64,000 bases of DNA from Amborella trichopoda (lineage: Eukaryota; Streptophyta; Magnoliopsida; Amborellales; Amborellaceae): contig NW_006499897.1 of NCBI RefSeq assembly GCF_000471905.2, forward strand, positions 3,689,323-3,753,322, given 5' to 3'. The position numbers and the translations under genes were made by a program. Numbering within the stretch: position 1 is the stretch's first letter; the number at the start of each line of letters is the position of its first letter. The notes beneath the pieces are model-generated. The model ran no database searches. It worked only from the letters and a program-made list of their open reading frames with translations, and was not told the origin of the DNA. This document shows, piece by piece, positions 11,001-20,879 of the stretch.

Positions 11001-14000
11001 AGAAAGATTGTGGATTGCTACACTATCAATATCGGAGTGGCCCCCTGTTGTGGTTCTAGAAAGGGTCGCTGGAATGATTTTCTGCTGAGAAAGATAAAGA
11101 TATAGTGAGACTTTCCTGGCGAGAGCTTTCGGCCAAAAGGAAGACGGTTTTTGATGGAAAGGCAAGAGGTTTTCCAGTGGTAGAAAGGGGTATGTGAAGG
11201 AGGAGAGAGAGAGAGAGAGAAGAAGCCGGAGCCAAGAAGGAAAAGATGGGAGGGCATCTAGCATGACGCTTGAGTTCAAAGATGAAGCAGGGATTAACAC
11301 CCCGACGTCCGCGTGGTGAACATTGGCGCTGAAACTTTGTAGCATACGGCCCACATTTAGCCATGAAGGTAGCCAGGATGAGGCGCTGACACCAACGATG
11401 CCAGAATTGGCAATGCTAGCATTGTCTCATTGTATACCCAAATCAGTAGGGGGTTAATGCCACACAATTTTACAAACAACCTTATAATGACTCTGCAGAC
11501 ACCTCAATGCTTAGGGAGTATTGTTTAGCACTACCCTAAAGCATAAAAGTAAAAAGAACGACGACATCTTTAGCACCTACATAATGTTTTCTTATGCACC
11601 CTCAAAACCACGAAGGCTCCCAGCCTTGATGGTAGCTCGCCAGAGACTTTCATTGAACATGGGCTCTAACACTTGAACCCGGTTCATGGGGACTGCTCAC
11701 CTAAGCTGAACTTATGCATCACCATTGTTCACCTGGGCGTCAACGCTTGCAATGCTCACTCCATAGCCTATTGGAATGTCCCAGTATGCATTATGTTGGG
11801 TGTTGATGGTGACAATGCCCAAGTCAGCGGCAACAGTGCTTAGCCGTGCTTTCATCGATGGCCACCAAATTTTGTGGCCAGCTCTGTGTTAATACCAAAG
11901 GCACACACATGCTCAAATATGCTATTTTGTATCATCTAAAGGCATCAAAAGAAAGAAAAATGAGGGCACATCATAAACATACTTCATTCAAGAAAAGTCC
12001 TGAGTTTTATTCGATAATTAAAGTCCGTAAGGACCAATACAACAATAGTAGAAGCAAAGAACGTAATCTACTCTTCCTTGTTTGCGGACGGAGCATCGAT
12101 CATAGCTTAGTGACTTTCATTCCATTTTGAGAGATGGGCCATCATCTCGCTGGCCTCCTCAACTGAGGCGAGCTCCAGTTCAGCTAGACATTTAGGATGC
12201 CTCAGTAAAGCAAGTGGAGGCGCTTCCTCACTCTTGTTCCTCATCTAGTAGTGGCTGCCAGAAAGGCTTACAAGATTTACGCTTCCACCTACCCTCATAC
12301 ACCATGGTATATTCCAGCAGCTCTTTCTTCGTGAGACATTCTTTCTTTGATGAAGAGCGTGCCCGTCATCAGCGTCAACGCGAGCTGCAGCTCGCTGCAG
12401 GAAAAACGACAGAGGGTAAAAACACACATGTCTAGTCCAGCCTGATTTGGACATAACTTTGGTGGAACTAGAACTCACGCATCACCCGATGGGGAAAGCA
12501 CCCTCGCAAAAACTGGGGCCAGCCAGAACCAAATGGGTGTGGCTAAGGGATGGGAGCGTGAAGATTGCATCCTCCAACCCCTTGATGTAGCATTTGAGTT
12601 ATGATAGTTCATCAAAGATCTGATGAATGAGTCGATCGGCAAGGGCTTGGCCTCGTCATCCTTGTAGGCCAAGCCCCTCTCCTCGACTGTTGTGATTCTC
12701 GCCCTTAAGGGCCATAACTACAATACGGGAAAGTAGGAACCTGGGATTCTCAAAGTCGCAAAAGTGAACCACAATAACAACAGAAAAGGAGGGGAAGATA
12801 CCTGGAGAAATAGAATCCCCCTTGCATGAACCGGCTCCCTCGAGCCACTCGATTGTAGAGGCCACGGTAAATGCCCATGAGGGTGTCCAGGACAATTGAA
12901 ATCTTTCGATTTTGCCAAAATGATGCAGCAAGGGGAATGGAAACTGAAGGACCAGTCTTCCTGCATGTTGGGAACAATACAAGCTTGACAAGGCAGAACA
13001 AGAAAGTACGCACCCAGAGCTCGGGAGAGCCTTGGCTTGAGTCCCTACTAAAGCCTCAAGGTCGACCCACTCGACCCTGGATGGAAACCAAACCCCTAGG
13101 AAACGCCTGCCCGCCAGAGCATGGTCGTCATTTCCAATCAACGGGTGAAGGGGAATAATTGTAAGCCTTAGACCCAAAATACGCGCCAGTTCCTCCAGGG
13201 TCAGGGTGACCTCACCTGTAGGAAGGAAAAATGTATTTGTAAGTGGATTAAGCCGCATGGCCAAGGCTTCAAGTAAGTTGTTTATGTGGGAAGTCTCAAT
13301 GTTAAAGACCCCCACCATAGACATGACAATGAAGGAAGTGACTAGTTCTGCCCCATCCTCTGGAAACCAAGGGGGGATCAAAGGGAATCCTTGAACTTGG
13401 TGGGGCCTTTCCTTGGCCAAGACAAAGTGAGCAATGTGCTTGGGGAGACCCTCTTGGAAAGGCTTGGACTCGTTAAAGTGAGGGATGTCCTTTTCTCTAG
13501 TAGTAGGAGCATACCTCAAGAGCTGCGACGTTTTCAAGAAGTAAGAAAAGAGAGTCTGGCAAACTAGAAAAAAGTGATAGCTTGGCAATAGGTGTTGTTT
13601 TTTCATGCCACGGCCCACAAAGGGGCGAGCAATCATTTTAGCCCTAATCATCCCTTTTTCAATAATTCAGCCCACTTCATTTAATGAAAATTCTATTGCA
13701 AATGTATGGGGTTGTCTGCCCGGCAGTGTGGCCGCCCTTGACGCAGGCATTTGCACCACCCACTCCAGAACTAGTACATCATCATTTCAAAACAACGTGA
13801 ACAATGCTGACGTTGTCATACGGTGTCCGGTCCCTCGTCAACTGTTCGTCAGCAATTCAGGGGTCAAAGATTTGGCCTTGTTTACTCAGCGTTGGCGCCC
13901 TTGATGTTGCAGCCATGTCAGGCTTATATCTAGTCTTGTTTTTCGGTAGTTCTTCAAGTTAATGATTCCATAACACTGTTGCCCCGAACGCTTGCATGGG

Positions 14001-17000
14001 TGCCTCTGTCGCTTGCACAATTATGACATTCTGGCCAGATTTTGAGGGCCTGACCTTCGACAAATGATTCGTCGTTACTGTGGTTGATGGTTGACCTTCT
14101 TTTAGGCAGCGATGATGCCATTGGCACAAGCATTAGTGCCCCTGGTGCCATTGAATTTCGGCTCCTTTTCTCAGCATTGGCAGTCTTCACGTCGGTGTTA
14201 ATGATGTTGGCGCTAAGGGACGAATATGGTATTTTCAGGCAACGAGCTTTCCTGTGCCATAGCTTCCAAACCGTGCGTCAGATTCGAGCGATTCTTGAAC
14301 CTTTGGAAATCTTACAACCTCTACTTTTATTTGGGGTCTGATGCGGACCCAAATGGCGAGCTTTAGGAGGGTCTACAGGGCTTGGGCTTTTGGGTGCCGG
14401 TTTTGCCTATTTATTGGATTTTGGGTGTCAGAGCTACATACAGGTATGTTTCTAGGGTACTGAGCGGTTCTAGAGTCTACAGTTTCGGGAGGTGGTTGGG
14501 TCAAGGTTCCTAAGGTTCCAGGGTCTTTAGTTTCTTGGATTCCTTCAACCGGAAATGGAGTGTATTCTTATCATTAGGGCTGGGACCCTATCCATATCTC
14601 CAACCTGGATCAACTTGTCTACTTGAACTCGAGGAGGACATTTTCACCTACCACCCTTAGCTATCGAGTATCAACTTATAACCTAATCCTGAAAATTACA
14701 CAAAAATAACAAAGTCAAACTTGAAAACATTTACAAGAAGTGGAAATTATAGATGCATATACAAAAGCAAGATTATATTACAACTATGTAGTCTAATGTT
14801 TGAAAATTATATTACAACTATGTAGTCTAAATATTTGAAAGTTCAATTTATTCATCCAAGAATATTAAAAAATGATCATCTAAAAAATTACAAATAGGTA
14901 ATGAAGTACGAATAATTAATACATTGACCCTTCAATATCTTGAGTTCTTAACAATCCAAGGAAGAAGTCTAGCATGATCAATGGCAAAAAAAATCTAAGT
15001 AAAACCTACTCATCAAAATTGCAATGATTTAAGGCATAAATTGAAAAAACAAATTACTCATACAATTATTTAATAAGGGCATTATTAAACTAACTCATGA
15101 AAAATATTTATGGGGATAAAAGTTATGAATCATACAAGTAAACTCATGCATAAAAAGAAAATATTCAAATACTTCTCAAAATGGAATCGATATTGGCCCA
15201 AATCAGAAAATTTTGGTTCCCAAATCTCCTCTTTTACAACTACCATAAGCCTAAAAAAGATTCGAGATAAATATCCTTAGATTTTGTGAGCAGGTTGAAA
15301 AAAATTTCAATCTACCTTCAAATCTTGTTTTCTAGAGGGTTTTTCGCTCTTCAAGCCTTGCTACAAAGATTTTGAGGGGCAAGAATTGCCCCCAAAACCC
15401 TCTTACCCCCTTTTCATGGAGGAAAATGCTAGAAAACTCCATTTGCCGATGGGCATTTTCCACCCTCAGCCTGGAAGCTTCAAGGTGGTGCCTAGGCGCC
15501 CTCCTTTCAGGCCGCCTAGGTGGGCACGGTGCTTTACAATGCGGGATGCGGCCAAAAGGGTTAGGGGGGGCCGATGCAGTCCGGATGCCGGTGTATCGTG
15601 GCGACGTGGTCAATAAATATAAAAAATTCTAAAAAGTATAAAAAATAGGTTAATGCATAGAAAAAAAATATGAAAGTGATATATGTGATAGTCGGTATTT
15701 AGATTATTCATCAATTCCAAAAGTATTAATTGTTGGAGATTCTGTATCCACTATCCCATGATAAAAACTAGAAACTTGACACTGGCTTTATAAAACATTC
15801 AACAATCAACAACCATAAGCACAAATTTGCAACAAAAAACTTTCTTTTTGTAGTGAAGTTAACGATTGTATTACAGGAAGAGCGTCAGAAAACAAGAGGG
15901 GGACCAGAGAGCACCCACAGGCAGGGTCTCTCGGACAAAAAATAGATCACTACACAGTGACCCTATACAAAAAATTGGGGTTTGTAGACTTGCCTGATTA
16001 CAAGCAATGTACACAAGAAAGTAAAATACAATGTGCCCACAGTGGTCTAGAGAAAAAAAAGGAGATGGACCGGCGCCTAAAGTTTGAACAATACAGCATC
16101 CCAAAAAGTCGCATGTATGCGGGGGCATCTGCTTGGGCGCTAGCTCCATCCTTAGCCAGAAGATCTGCGAACTTTTTCGACGTCCTCCAGATATACTTCC
16201 AAGAGACGACCATATCCTTGCAATTGTAAGCAATCTCATAAAAAATAGAGGATAGGTACCATGGAGGCGGTGTATTTCTAGCAGCCCAGGAAATGATATT
16301 TTGGGCATCCCCCTAGACAAAAAACTATGATCCCCAAGAAAAGTCGAATCTTTTCAGTCCCAAGAGTAGATGCATGGATTCAGCGTACTGAGAATCTGCA
16401 TGGCCTAAATGCTCGGAATAGGTGGCCAGAACATTGCAGCAGTGGTCTCGGTAAACTCCTCTGGCTCCAGTTGATCCAGAGTTCCCTAGGGAGCATCCAT
16501 CAAAGTTTAGCTTGATTGTGCCTTCTGGTGGTGGCAACCAGTTGTTGGGTCTTGATACCCTATGTGGTTGGAGCTTAAAGATGGTTTTCCATTGGCTAAG
16601 GAAAGTGTTGATTGATATCCCGATAAAGGCTCTGTGATTGAAAGCCTAAAAGATTACTACGGAAGTAACCTTATGGAAGAGGGCTGGAACTTTGTTCTTG
16701 AGGCCTTGAAATATCTTGGAGTTCCTTTCTAGCCAAATAACTCAGATAGTGGCTGCTATAGAAGGCTTCCACAGGATTCTTCCGGCCTTAGGCTAATGAG
16801 AGACGAGAGACGAAGAGATGAGAGCCGGGACAGAGGGTGGAGTGACCCATGAGAGGCCAAACAGCTGGATTGGAAGACTCCACCGGGGGCTAGGCTACAG
16901 TGAATAAACAGGTGAGGGTTCGATTCCTCCTCATATAGACACATTGCTCACCTGTTGGAGATCGGGGTCCCTTTCCTTTGAAGCTGGTCTACTGTGAGGG

Positions 17001-18835
17001 CTCTTTGGGAGCAAGCAATCCAATTGAACGCTTGCACTTTAGGTGGAGCGATGGTGGACCAGACTTTTGAAAGGACCGAGACTAAGTTGAGTGGGAAGGT
17101 GGGTGGCTGAGTAAGTTTTTTATAGAAGGAGGCCACCGAAAAAGAGCCAGAAGGGGAGAAAGTCCACACTATCTGTAACAAAAAACTTTAAAGTTACAAA
17201 TTTTGTAAACTCTTTAATATTGAAAAGAGTCCATAAAGTTCTTCAACTCGATTTGTATACTTTTTATAAACTTTATAAATTTATAAAAATGTTGTAACTT
17301 TACGATATTAGAGCATTTATGAAGATCAATAAATTTTATAAACTTATTAACTTGTAACTTTATTGTATTAGTCCATGAAACACTTTAAAGTTACAAATTT
17401 TATTTGAAAAGTATTGGGAAAATTTATTTGATTTGTAACTTTTAATCTTCATAGACTTTTAGTTTGTAGTATCTTGTATTACAAATTGAAGAACTTCAAC
17501 AAATAAAATTTCCACCCAATATTTTTTTTGATTCAATCGATCCAATAAAAGCCACGGATGTGGCTGCAAAATGTTGTTTGGTGGTTTAAGACCCCCCAAA
17601 ACCCTTTCCCCGTATTTTCAAAGGTCAAAATGACCTTATTGCCATGCCTGAGGGGTACAGTTTTGAAAAAAATGGCGGACAGATTATGCTGCCTGATGCG
17701 GTCGATGCGGGATGCGGCTCTGATGCTGCGCAACTCTTCAAACAGCATATGCGGGAACGTGCAATGCGCTGGGTGGTGCATAGTGCTTGATGCGGCCGTA
17801 TATGCGGCGATTCGGCCACATTTTAAAACACTGGGTGGGCGCCTTGGGTGCCTAGGCAAACGCCTTAGCACACCCACCTAGGATCTACCCCCGGGCTATG
17901 CCTATGCGGTTTGAGAAAAGGCTGCCTAGGCAGCCGGGTGGCCAGATTTTTGTACATTGCTCTTTAGTTATTACCTTAGTGACAATCATCATCTTCATGA
18001 TAACCTTGGTGGTGATTTCCATCTGGGTGTTATCCTATCTTTTATATCCGGATTTTGGCATATAATTACCAGAGCTGTTAATATATTAATTTAATATGTT
18101 ATTTATCATGGGATAAATTTTTATTAAGATCAATAAACATGAATTCAAAATATACACAATTAAAACATAAGCATGTTAGAAAATTTGCTGATGATATAGT
18201 TGACTATTTGTTTTCAGTGTAAATCAAAATTGGAATAGCAAAAGTCACCATCCAACTTCATAGCCTTAACTTTCACATCCATTATCAATTCCTTGCAAAT
18301 TGCTTCCCAATTTCCATATTGAGATTTGGGAGTTATTTTAAGTTAGTGTCATGTTTGATTTCAAATTCAAACATGTTTGTTTTCAAATTCCAACAGCTAA
18401 TTTTGCTTCCTGATTACATACATGCTATTATTGGGACAGTTTTTTATCATGATAATATCAGGAAGTCTTAAAATATCATGATCAATTGATCTTTATGGGA
18501 TATTACCGGAGTTTATTTATTGACATCAAAACTTACTGTGGTAAAATAAAGATAAAATGAGATTATTGGAGATAATTGTCACTAAGGTTATTATTTCTTT
18601 GTAATTTATCCTTGGCTTCTCTTACTATCCTACTTCTTGTATTTGATAGGATACAAGGATAATGGAACTTGAGCAAGCTTTGATCCTCAAGGACAAGGAT
18701 ATGCAGGTTGCACTATTGGAACAAAGGTGCAAGGGTTATAAGAGGCTCTTGGACTTGATGCAACAACTGGTCTCTTTGACGAGCCATAAAAATCAACTGC
18801 CATTCTTAGGGGGGAGGAGCTCGGGCCATACCTAA
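5040..18835 (+). CDS. C-terminal exons of an unrecognised coiled-coil protein
   Basis: Two exons are visible. Exon A, 5,040-5,279 (80 codons), follows '...ttcttacag' and ends at a GT (acg|gtcc). Exon B, 18,650-18,835 (61 codons and TAA), follows '...tatttgatag'. Both junctions are phase 0. Exon A is almost entirely heptad-like and rich in E, Q, L and K (ELQDQITQMQLAHEELLQS, ELIEENDDLKHRLMEMKK). Exon B continues the helix (IMELEQALILKDKDMQ, LLEQRCKGYKRLLDLMQQL) and ends in a short Gly/Ser-rich tail. Together they make a 141-residue, strongly charged coiled-coil C terminus. The family was not recognised. The N-terminal exons lie beyond the left edge or are too short to see in 1-5,039. The 13.4-kb intron is filled with transposable elements. 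Joining the exons is an inference from phase, splice sites and matching coiled-coil character; no motif gives a function. Confidence 0.6.
5280..5940. other. Intron start; small direct repeat, otherwise nothing
   Basis: The phrase 'catgaacatacacgacttta' occurs twice (about 5,717 and 5,751), each preceded by 'agaagtcagaa', a local duplication. No other structure was recognised. Confidence 0.4.
5941..7660 (-). pseudogene. Decayed hAT-family transposase
   Basis: The - strand carries the order expected for plant hAT transposases of the DUF659/dimerisation class, spread over several frames. About 7,600-7,560 has a cysteine/histidine 'CVAHCIDLML'-like segment. About 7,510-7,340 has 'HTNVLTMMRKFTDHG', 'GVTRFATLFLESL' and 'FISSDWKESKWSKEDKGKK'. 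About 7,230-6,850 has 'EPLMGHTYKAMEAAREEIK', 'IVDDKWDMQLERPQHLARYF' and 'LHPDLDVPDKVSMELDLY'. About 6,700-6,590 has 'WWANHGQIAPNLQRMAQRI' and a dimerisation-like region. About 6,350-6,000 is an acidic, glycine-rich tail. Stops and frameshifts (for example near the C run at 7,433) break it, and the usual start is missing. It lies antisense in the coiled-coil gene's large intron. Terminal repeats were not identified. Confidence 0.8.
7661..8019. other. No gene seen
   Basis: Sequence between the hAT remnant and the minisatellite; it may be the unrecognised N-terminal side of the same hAT copy. No frame could be supported. Confidence 0.35.
8020..8630. repeat. GAAACTCGATTCC minisatellite, ~23-bp period
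   Basis: Between about 8,260 and 8,385, near-identical 23-bp units of the type tatatcggaaactcgattccg follow each other without gaps. More diverged units extend left to about 8,020, and 'GGAATCTCGATTCC'-like units extend right to about 8,630. GAATC and GATTC in opposite orientation recur within units, so the array is rich in short inverted repeats. The period is not a multiple of three, and the open frames inside it are by-products. Confidence 0.8.
8631..9055. other. Possible older copy of the adjacent terminal repeat
   Basis: Phrases such as 'catgatttcaaagtcgtgtcaacagtgcc' and 'atttcaaaacagtgttgatgctg' resemble 'catcatttcaaaatagtttgaacagtgctgatgctg' in the repeat at 9,056-9,965. This may be a truncated, older relative of that element; the similarity is weak. 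Confidence 0.35.
9056..9965. repeat. Left long terminal direct repeat
   Basis: Copy A of the ~0.9-kb direct repeat pair. It starts near 'ccctaatcctttttcaata' and ends near 'cttgggatttctgaagccgg'. The partner is at 13,642-14,559. Confidence 0.65.
9966..12474. other. Internal part of the LTR-like element, no recognised ORF
   Basis: Several frames of 70-120 codons exist on both strands, but none shows a domain, and most are serine- or leucine-rich shadows of a CT/GA-biased stretch (11,000-11,260). It is more GC-rich than flanking intron sequence, in keeping with its belonging to the bracketed element. Confidence 0.4.
12475..13651 (-). pseudogene. Plant mobile domain (PMD) ORF, frameshifted
   Basis: The - strand ORF beginning at ATG 13,651 carries a clear PMD-type core around 13,270-13,180 (LTNTFFLPTGEVTLTLEELA, then RILGLRL), preceded by 'WFPEDGAELVTSFIVMSMVG'. 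After about 13,010 the family-like sequence continues in a different frame (LFCLVKLVLFP, VLDTLMGIYRGLYNRVARG, GFYFSRYLPLLF), indicating one frameshift. A further shift near 12,660 leads into 'AKPLPIDSFIRSLMN', which ends in a stop at about 12,475. PMD proteins include silencing factors of the MAIN/MAIL type and many transposon-encoded copies. The broken frame and the location between long direct repeats favour the transposon type. The start lies at the edge of the right terminal repeat, so the true N terminus is uncertain. Confidence 0.6.
13642..14559. repeat. Right long terminal direct repeat
   Basis: Copy B of the ~0.9-kb direct repeat pair, starting near 'gccctaatcatccctttttc' and ending near 'cttggattccttcaaccgg'. 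The partner is at 9,056-9,965. Confidence 0.65.
14560..15329. other. AT-rich intron sequence, nothing recognised
   Basis: Very AT-rich. One local duplication is visible: 'tatattacaactatgtagtctaa' occurs at about 14,773 and again near 14,810. No gene. Confidence 0.45.
15330..15620. mobile_element. hAT-MITE-like fragment with CCTAGGCG motifs
   Basis: Contains 'cccccaaaaccctcttaccccc' and 'gcctaggcgccctcctttcaggccgcctagg', which also occur in the fragments at 17,560-17,945 and 43,300-43,560 and resemble the subterminal parts of the hAT MITE at 3,236-3,637. Ends and target-site duplication not found. Confidence 0.45.
15844..17176 (-). mobile_element. 5'-truncated L1-type LINE with 13-bp target-site duplication
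   Basis: AACAAAAAACTTT occurs at 15,831-15,843 and 17,177-17,189. On the - strand the element starts inside the zinc-binding region (SVASFYKKLTQPP, PPKVQAFNWIACSQRAL, then EEESNPHLFIHC at 17,180-16,900). It continues with an RNase H region (TIKLNFDGCSLGNSGS, LGHADSQYAESMHLLLGLKR, 16,537-16,325) and a 3' region with an A-rich end at 15,844. Frames are broken. It is a sister copy of the L1 elements at 1,413-3,066 and 23,576-25,028. Confidence 0.87.
17190..17545. other. AT-rich stretch with internal repeats
   Basis: Motifs such as 'actttaaagttacaaatttt' and 'ttgtaacttta' recur in both orientations, making the stretch self-complementary in places. It could be the remains of a MITE. No gene. Confidence 0.4.
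17546..17950. mobile_element. hAT-MITE-like fragment
   Basis: Shares 'ccccccaaaaccctttcccc' and the CCTAGGC-rich end ('gcgccttgggtgcctaggc') with the fragments at 15,330-15,620 and 43,300-43,560. 'aaaacactgggtggg' near 17,826 resembles the terminal CAGTGTTT motif of the hAT MITE family. Confidence 0.45.
17951..18649. other. Last part of coiled-coil gene intron
   Basis: AT-rich host-like intron ending in the pyrimidine-rich acceptor before 18,650. Nothing else recognised. Confidence 0.45.
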
Positions 18836-20640
18836 CTGTGGATAGACCTTCGGCCTATCTTGATATAATCATCTCTTGTTTTTTGTATTCGGGTAGAGGC
18901 ACCATATCCTTCGGGCCATTTTTGGCTTCACATTTTGTAATTATGAACAGAACGTGCTTCATCATTGTATGCTTGTTTTTCAGTATATTTTTTTTTGTGG
19001 GGGGGAGTTAGCAAGCTAGGTTAGAATTTGAATCCACAATGTGAAGGTTGTACCAACAAGTGCCTTCTCATTGAGCTATGACATTTGCAGTGAAACTCCC
19101 ATTCTAGTTGAATTGTTGCATTAATCTTTCCTATCTCTTTGTGAAGAGCGTAGAGCATGTGTAGTAAAAGTTTTTCAAACCTCTGTTATCAACTTCAAAA
19201 ATTGGGCATTTCAGCATTAGCTCTGTCTTTTCCCATTTGAAGGGTGTATATTCCTCATGTGGATCCCGTGAACCATTTTTAAAAGAAACTCTTTATCTTG
19301 GATTCTTCTGTGTACATGGCAGTGGTATGGCACATTTTCATCTGTTGTAACAGGCCGTTTAACTTATTGTTAATGCATTGTTGCAATGATTTTTTATGCG
19401 TCGTGGCATATATGTTTCTCGTTTATATGATACGGTGGGATATGAGCTTCTATGCGACTTTCAAGATGCCAAAATATTTTGGGATTCCTCGAGAGCATAT
19501 TGTTCATTTATTTTGTGAAGGTTTAAGGTGGTATGATGTTCAAAACATCGGACCGACTAAAAAGGTAGCAATACCATAACTTTTAATGTGGTACAATGTT
19601 TAAAACATCACACGGACCCCAAGATGGCACTGTAGCCTATTGGACAACCCTAAACACGAAAAAAATATAAAATTTGTTTTTTGTACCTCCTTATATAATT
19701 TAGGTGAGGTTTGCATAAAGCGCCCTCCAGAGAACTACTGGACACCTCTAAAATTTGTTTAGCGGTATAGTATCGTGGAAACTTTTGATGGTTTGAAAAT
19801 TTATTTTCATCCTTAGTTATAAAATTTAAAGTTTATATAGGGATGTATACTATGAGACCATTTATTATTGTTACAAGTAGATCGTAATCACTTCTAGTTA
19901 TTGGATGTCAAAATACACAATTCGAAAAAACTTCATTTGAACTTTGAGTCTAATGATACATTCAAAACAATTTCTGCTTAACAGTTGATGGACAAGAGTA
20001 ATTGTGACATCTTTATATTGATAAGTAAATAAATTCTTTGTATACTTTTTTATTTATAAAATAGTACAAATCAGGAAAATCTATAAATACTCGAAAATTT
20101 TAAAAATATATAATCCAGATACTTTATTCTAAGATGAACTATTTTTTTATATATATCAACACTTCTTGAAATTGAGATAATTAATTGGAAGATTCGTCAA
20201 CATCAGAACACTCTTCCCTTGATGATTTTTACTGTGCACCATATTGTACAATTGCAACCTTGTACAAACGGTTTTCTAAACTATTTCCTTTGTTAATTGG
20301 TGTGTAACCTCATAAAAACTTTTGGAAAATATATAAATTGATCATTTATTTTTAATACAATTAAATACAAGAAAATATATAAATTGATCATTTATTTTTA
20401 ATACAATTAAATACAAGAAAGTGACAATCACACTTTCATCCATTAGATTTTAAATCAAATAGTTATAAATATATTATTAATAACTAGACCCAAATTCTAA
20501 AAAAAAAAAATTCAAAACTTTGTGATACACCCCACCGTTCAATTTGAGATCTGATGTCTTGGAGCAATGGGGACCTGCTCGTAATAATCCTAGACTTTTT
20601 CTTGTGTTAAAAATTGGGTTTGTGGTAATAAATTTGTAGC
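18836..20640. other. 3' UTR of coiled-coil gene, then intergenic DNA
   Basis: The first few hundred bases after the TAA at 18,833-18,835 are T-rich and probably 3' UTR. Two related ~28-bp phrases ('tggtatgatgttcaaaacatcgg' at about 19,530 and 'tggtacaatgtttaaaacatca' at about 19,588) lie 58 bp apart. Otherwise it is AT-rich intergenic DNA up to the RFWD3 promoter. Confidence 0.45.
20326..20417. repeat. Perfect 46-bp tandem duplication
   Basis: The unit starting 'aaaatatataaattgatcat' and ending 'attaaatacaag' is present at 20,326-20,371 and 20,372-20,417 without a mismatch, so the event is young. Confidence 0.95.
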
Positions 20641-20657
20641 CGGCCGCGTAACGTTCA

Positions 20658-20665
20658 TTTCCCGC
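20658..20665 (+). promoter_or_regulatory. E2F-type site (TTTCCCGC) before the RFWD3 gene
   Basis: An exact match to the E2F/DP consensus TTTSSCGC lies 215 bp before the RFWD3 start codon, just ahead of a CT-rich probable 5' UTR (20,712-20,830). It overlaps a short palindrome, CGCTCTAAGAGCG (20,663-20,675). S-phase control would suit a replication/DNA-damage ligase. Function is inferred; an 8-bp match can occur by chance. Confidence 0.45.
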
Positions 20666-20879
20666 TCTAAGAGCGTCTGTTCGCTCTATAACATAGTGAG
20701 AGACAACTGGTCTCCTTCTCTCTCTAAAACTTGGACAGAGCTTTCCCTCTCTAAAAGCTTTTCTTCTCTAAAGCTCTGGTTCGAAGCGGCTCTACTTCTC
20801 GAGGCGGTTTCCTCTCTCCCCGTTTCACCCACGACTCTTTGTTTTTCTCTCTACGAATGGGAAGCCATTCCAGTCTGTA

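Larger units (their letters stand above)
9056..14559 (-). mobile_element. LTR-like element with plant-mobile-domain ORF
   Basis: Two long direct repeats, about 9,056-9,965 and 13,642-14,559, align throughout by eye with scattered substitutions and small indels. Shared anchors include 'tttttcaataattcag', 'tgcaaatgtatggggt', 'tcgcttgcacaattatgaca', 'cttccaaacc.tg.gtc', 'gagcgattcttgaacc' and 'gttccagggtctttagtttcttgg'. They bracket about 3.7 kb containing a broken plant-mobile-domain ORF on the - strand. Two ~0.9-kb direct repeats around an internal segment fit an LTR retrotransposon, probably non-autonomous because no protease, integrase or reverse transcriptase was seen. Exact TG..CA termini, a primer-binding site and target-site duplication were not established, so a nested segmental duplication is an alternative. 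Confidence 0.55.
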
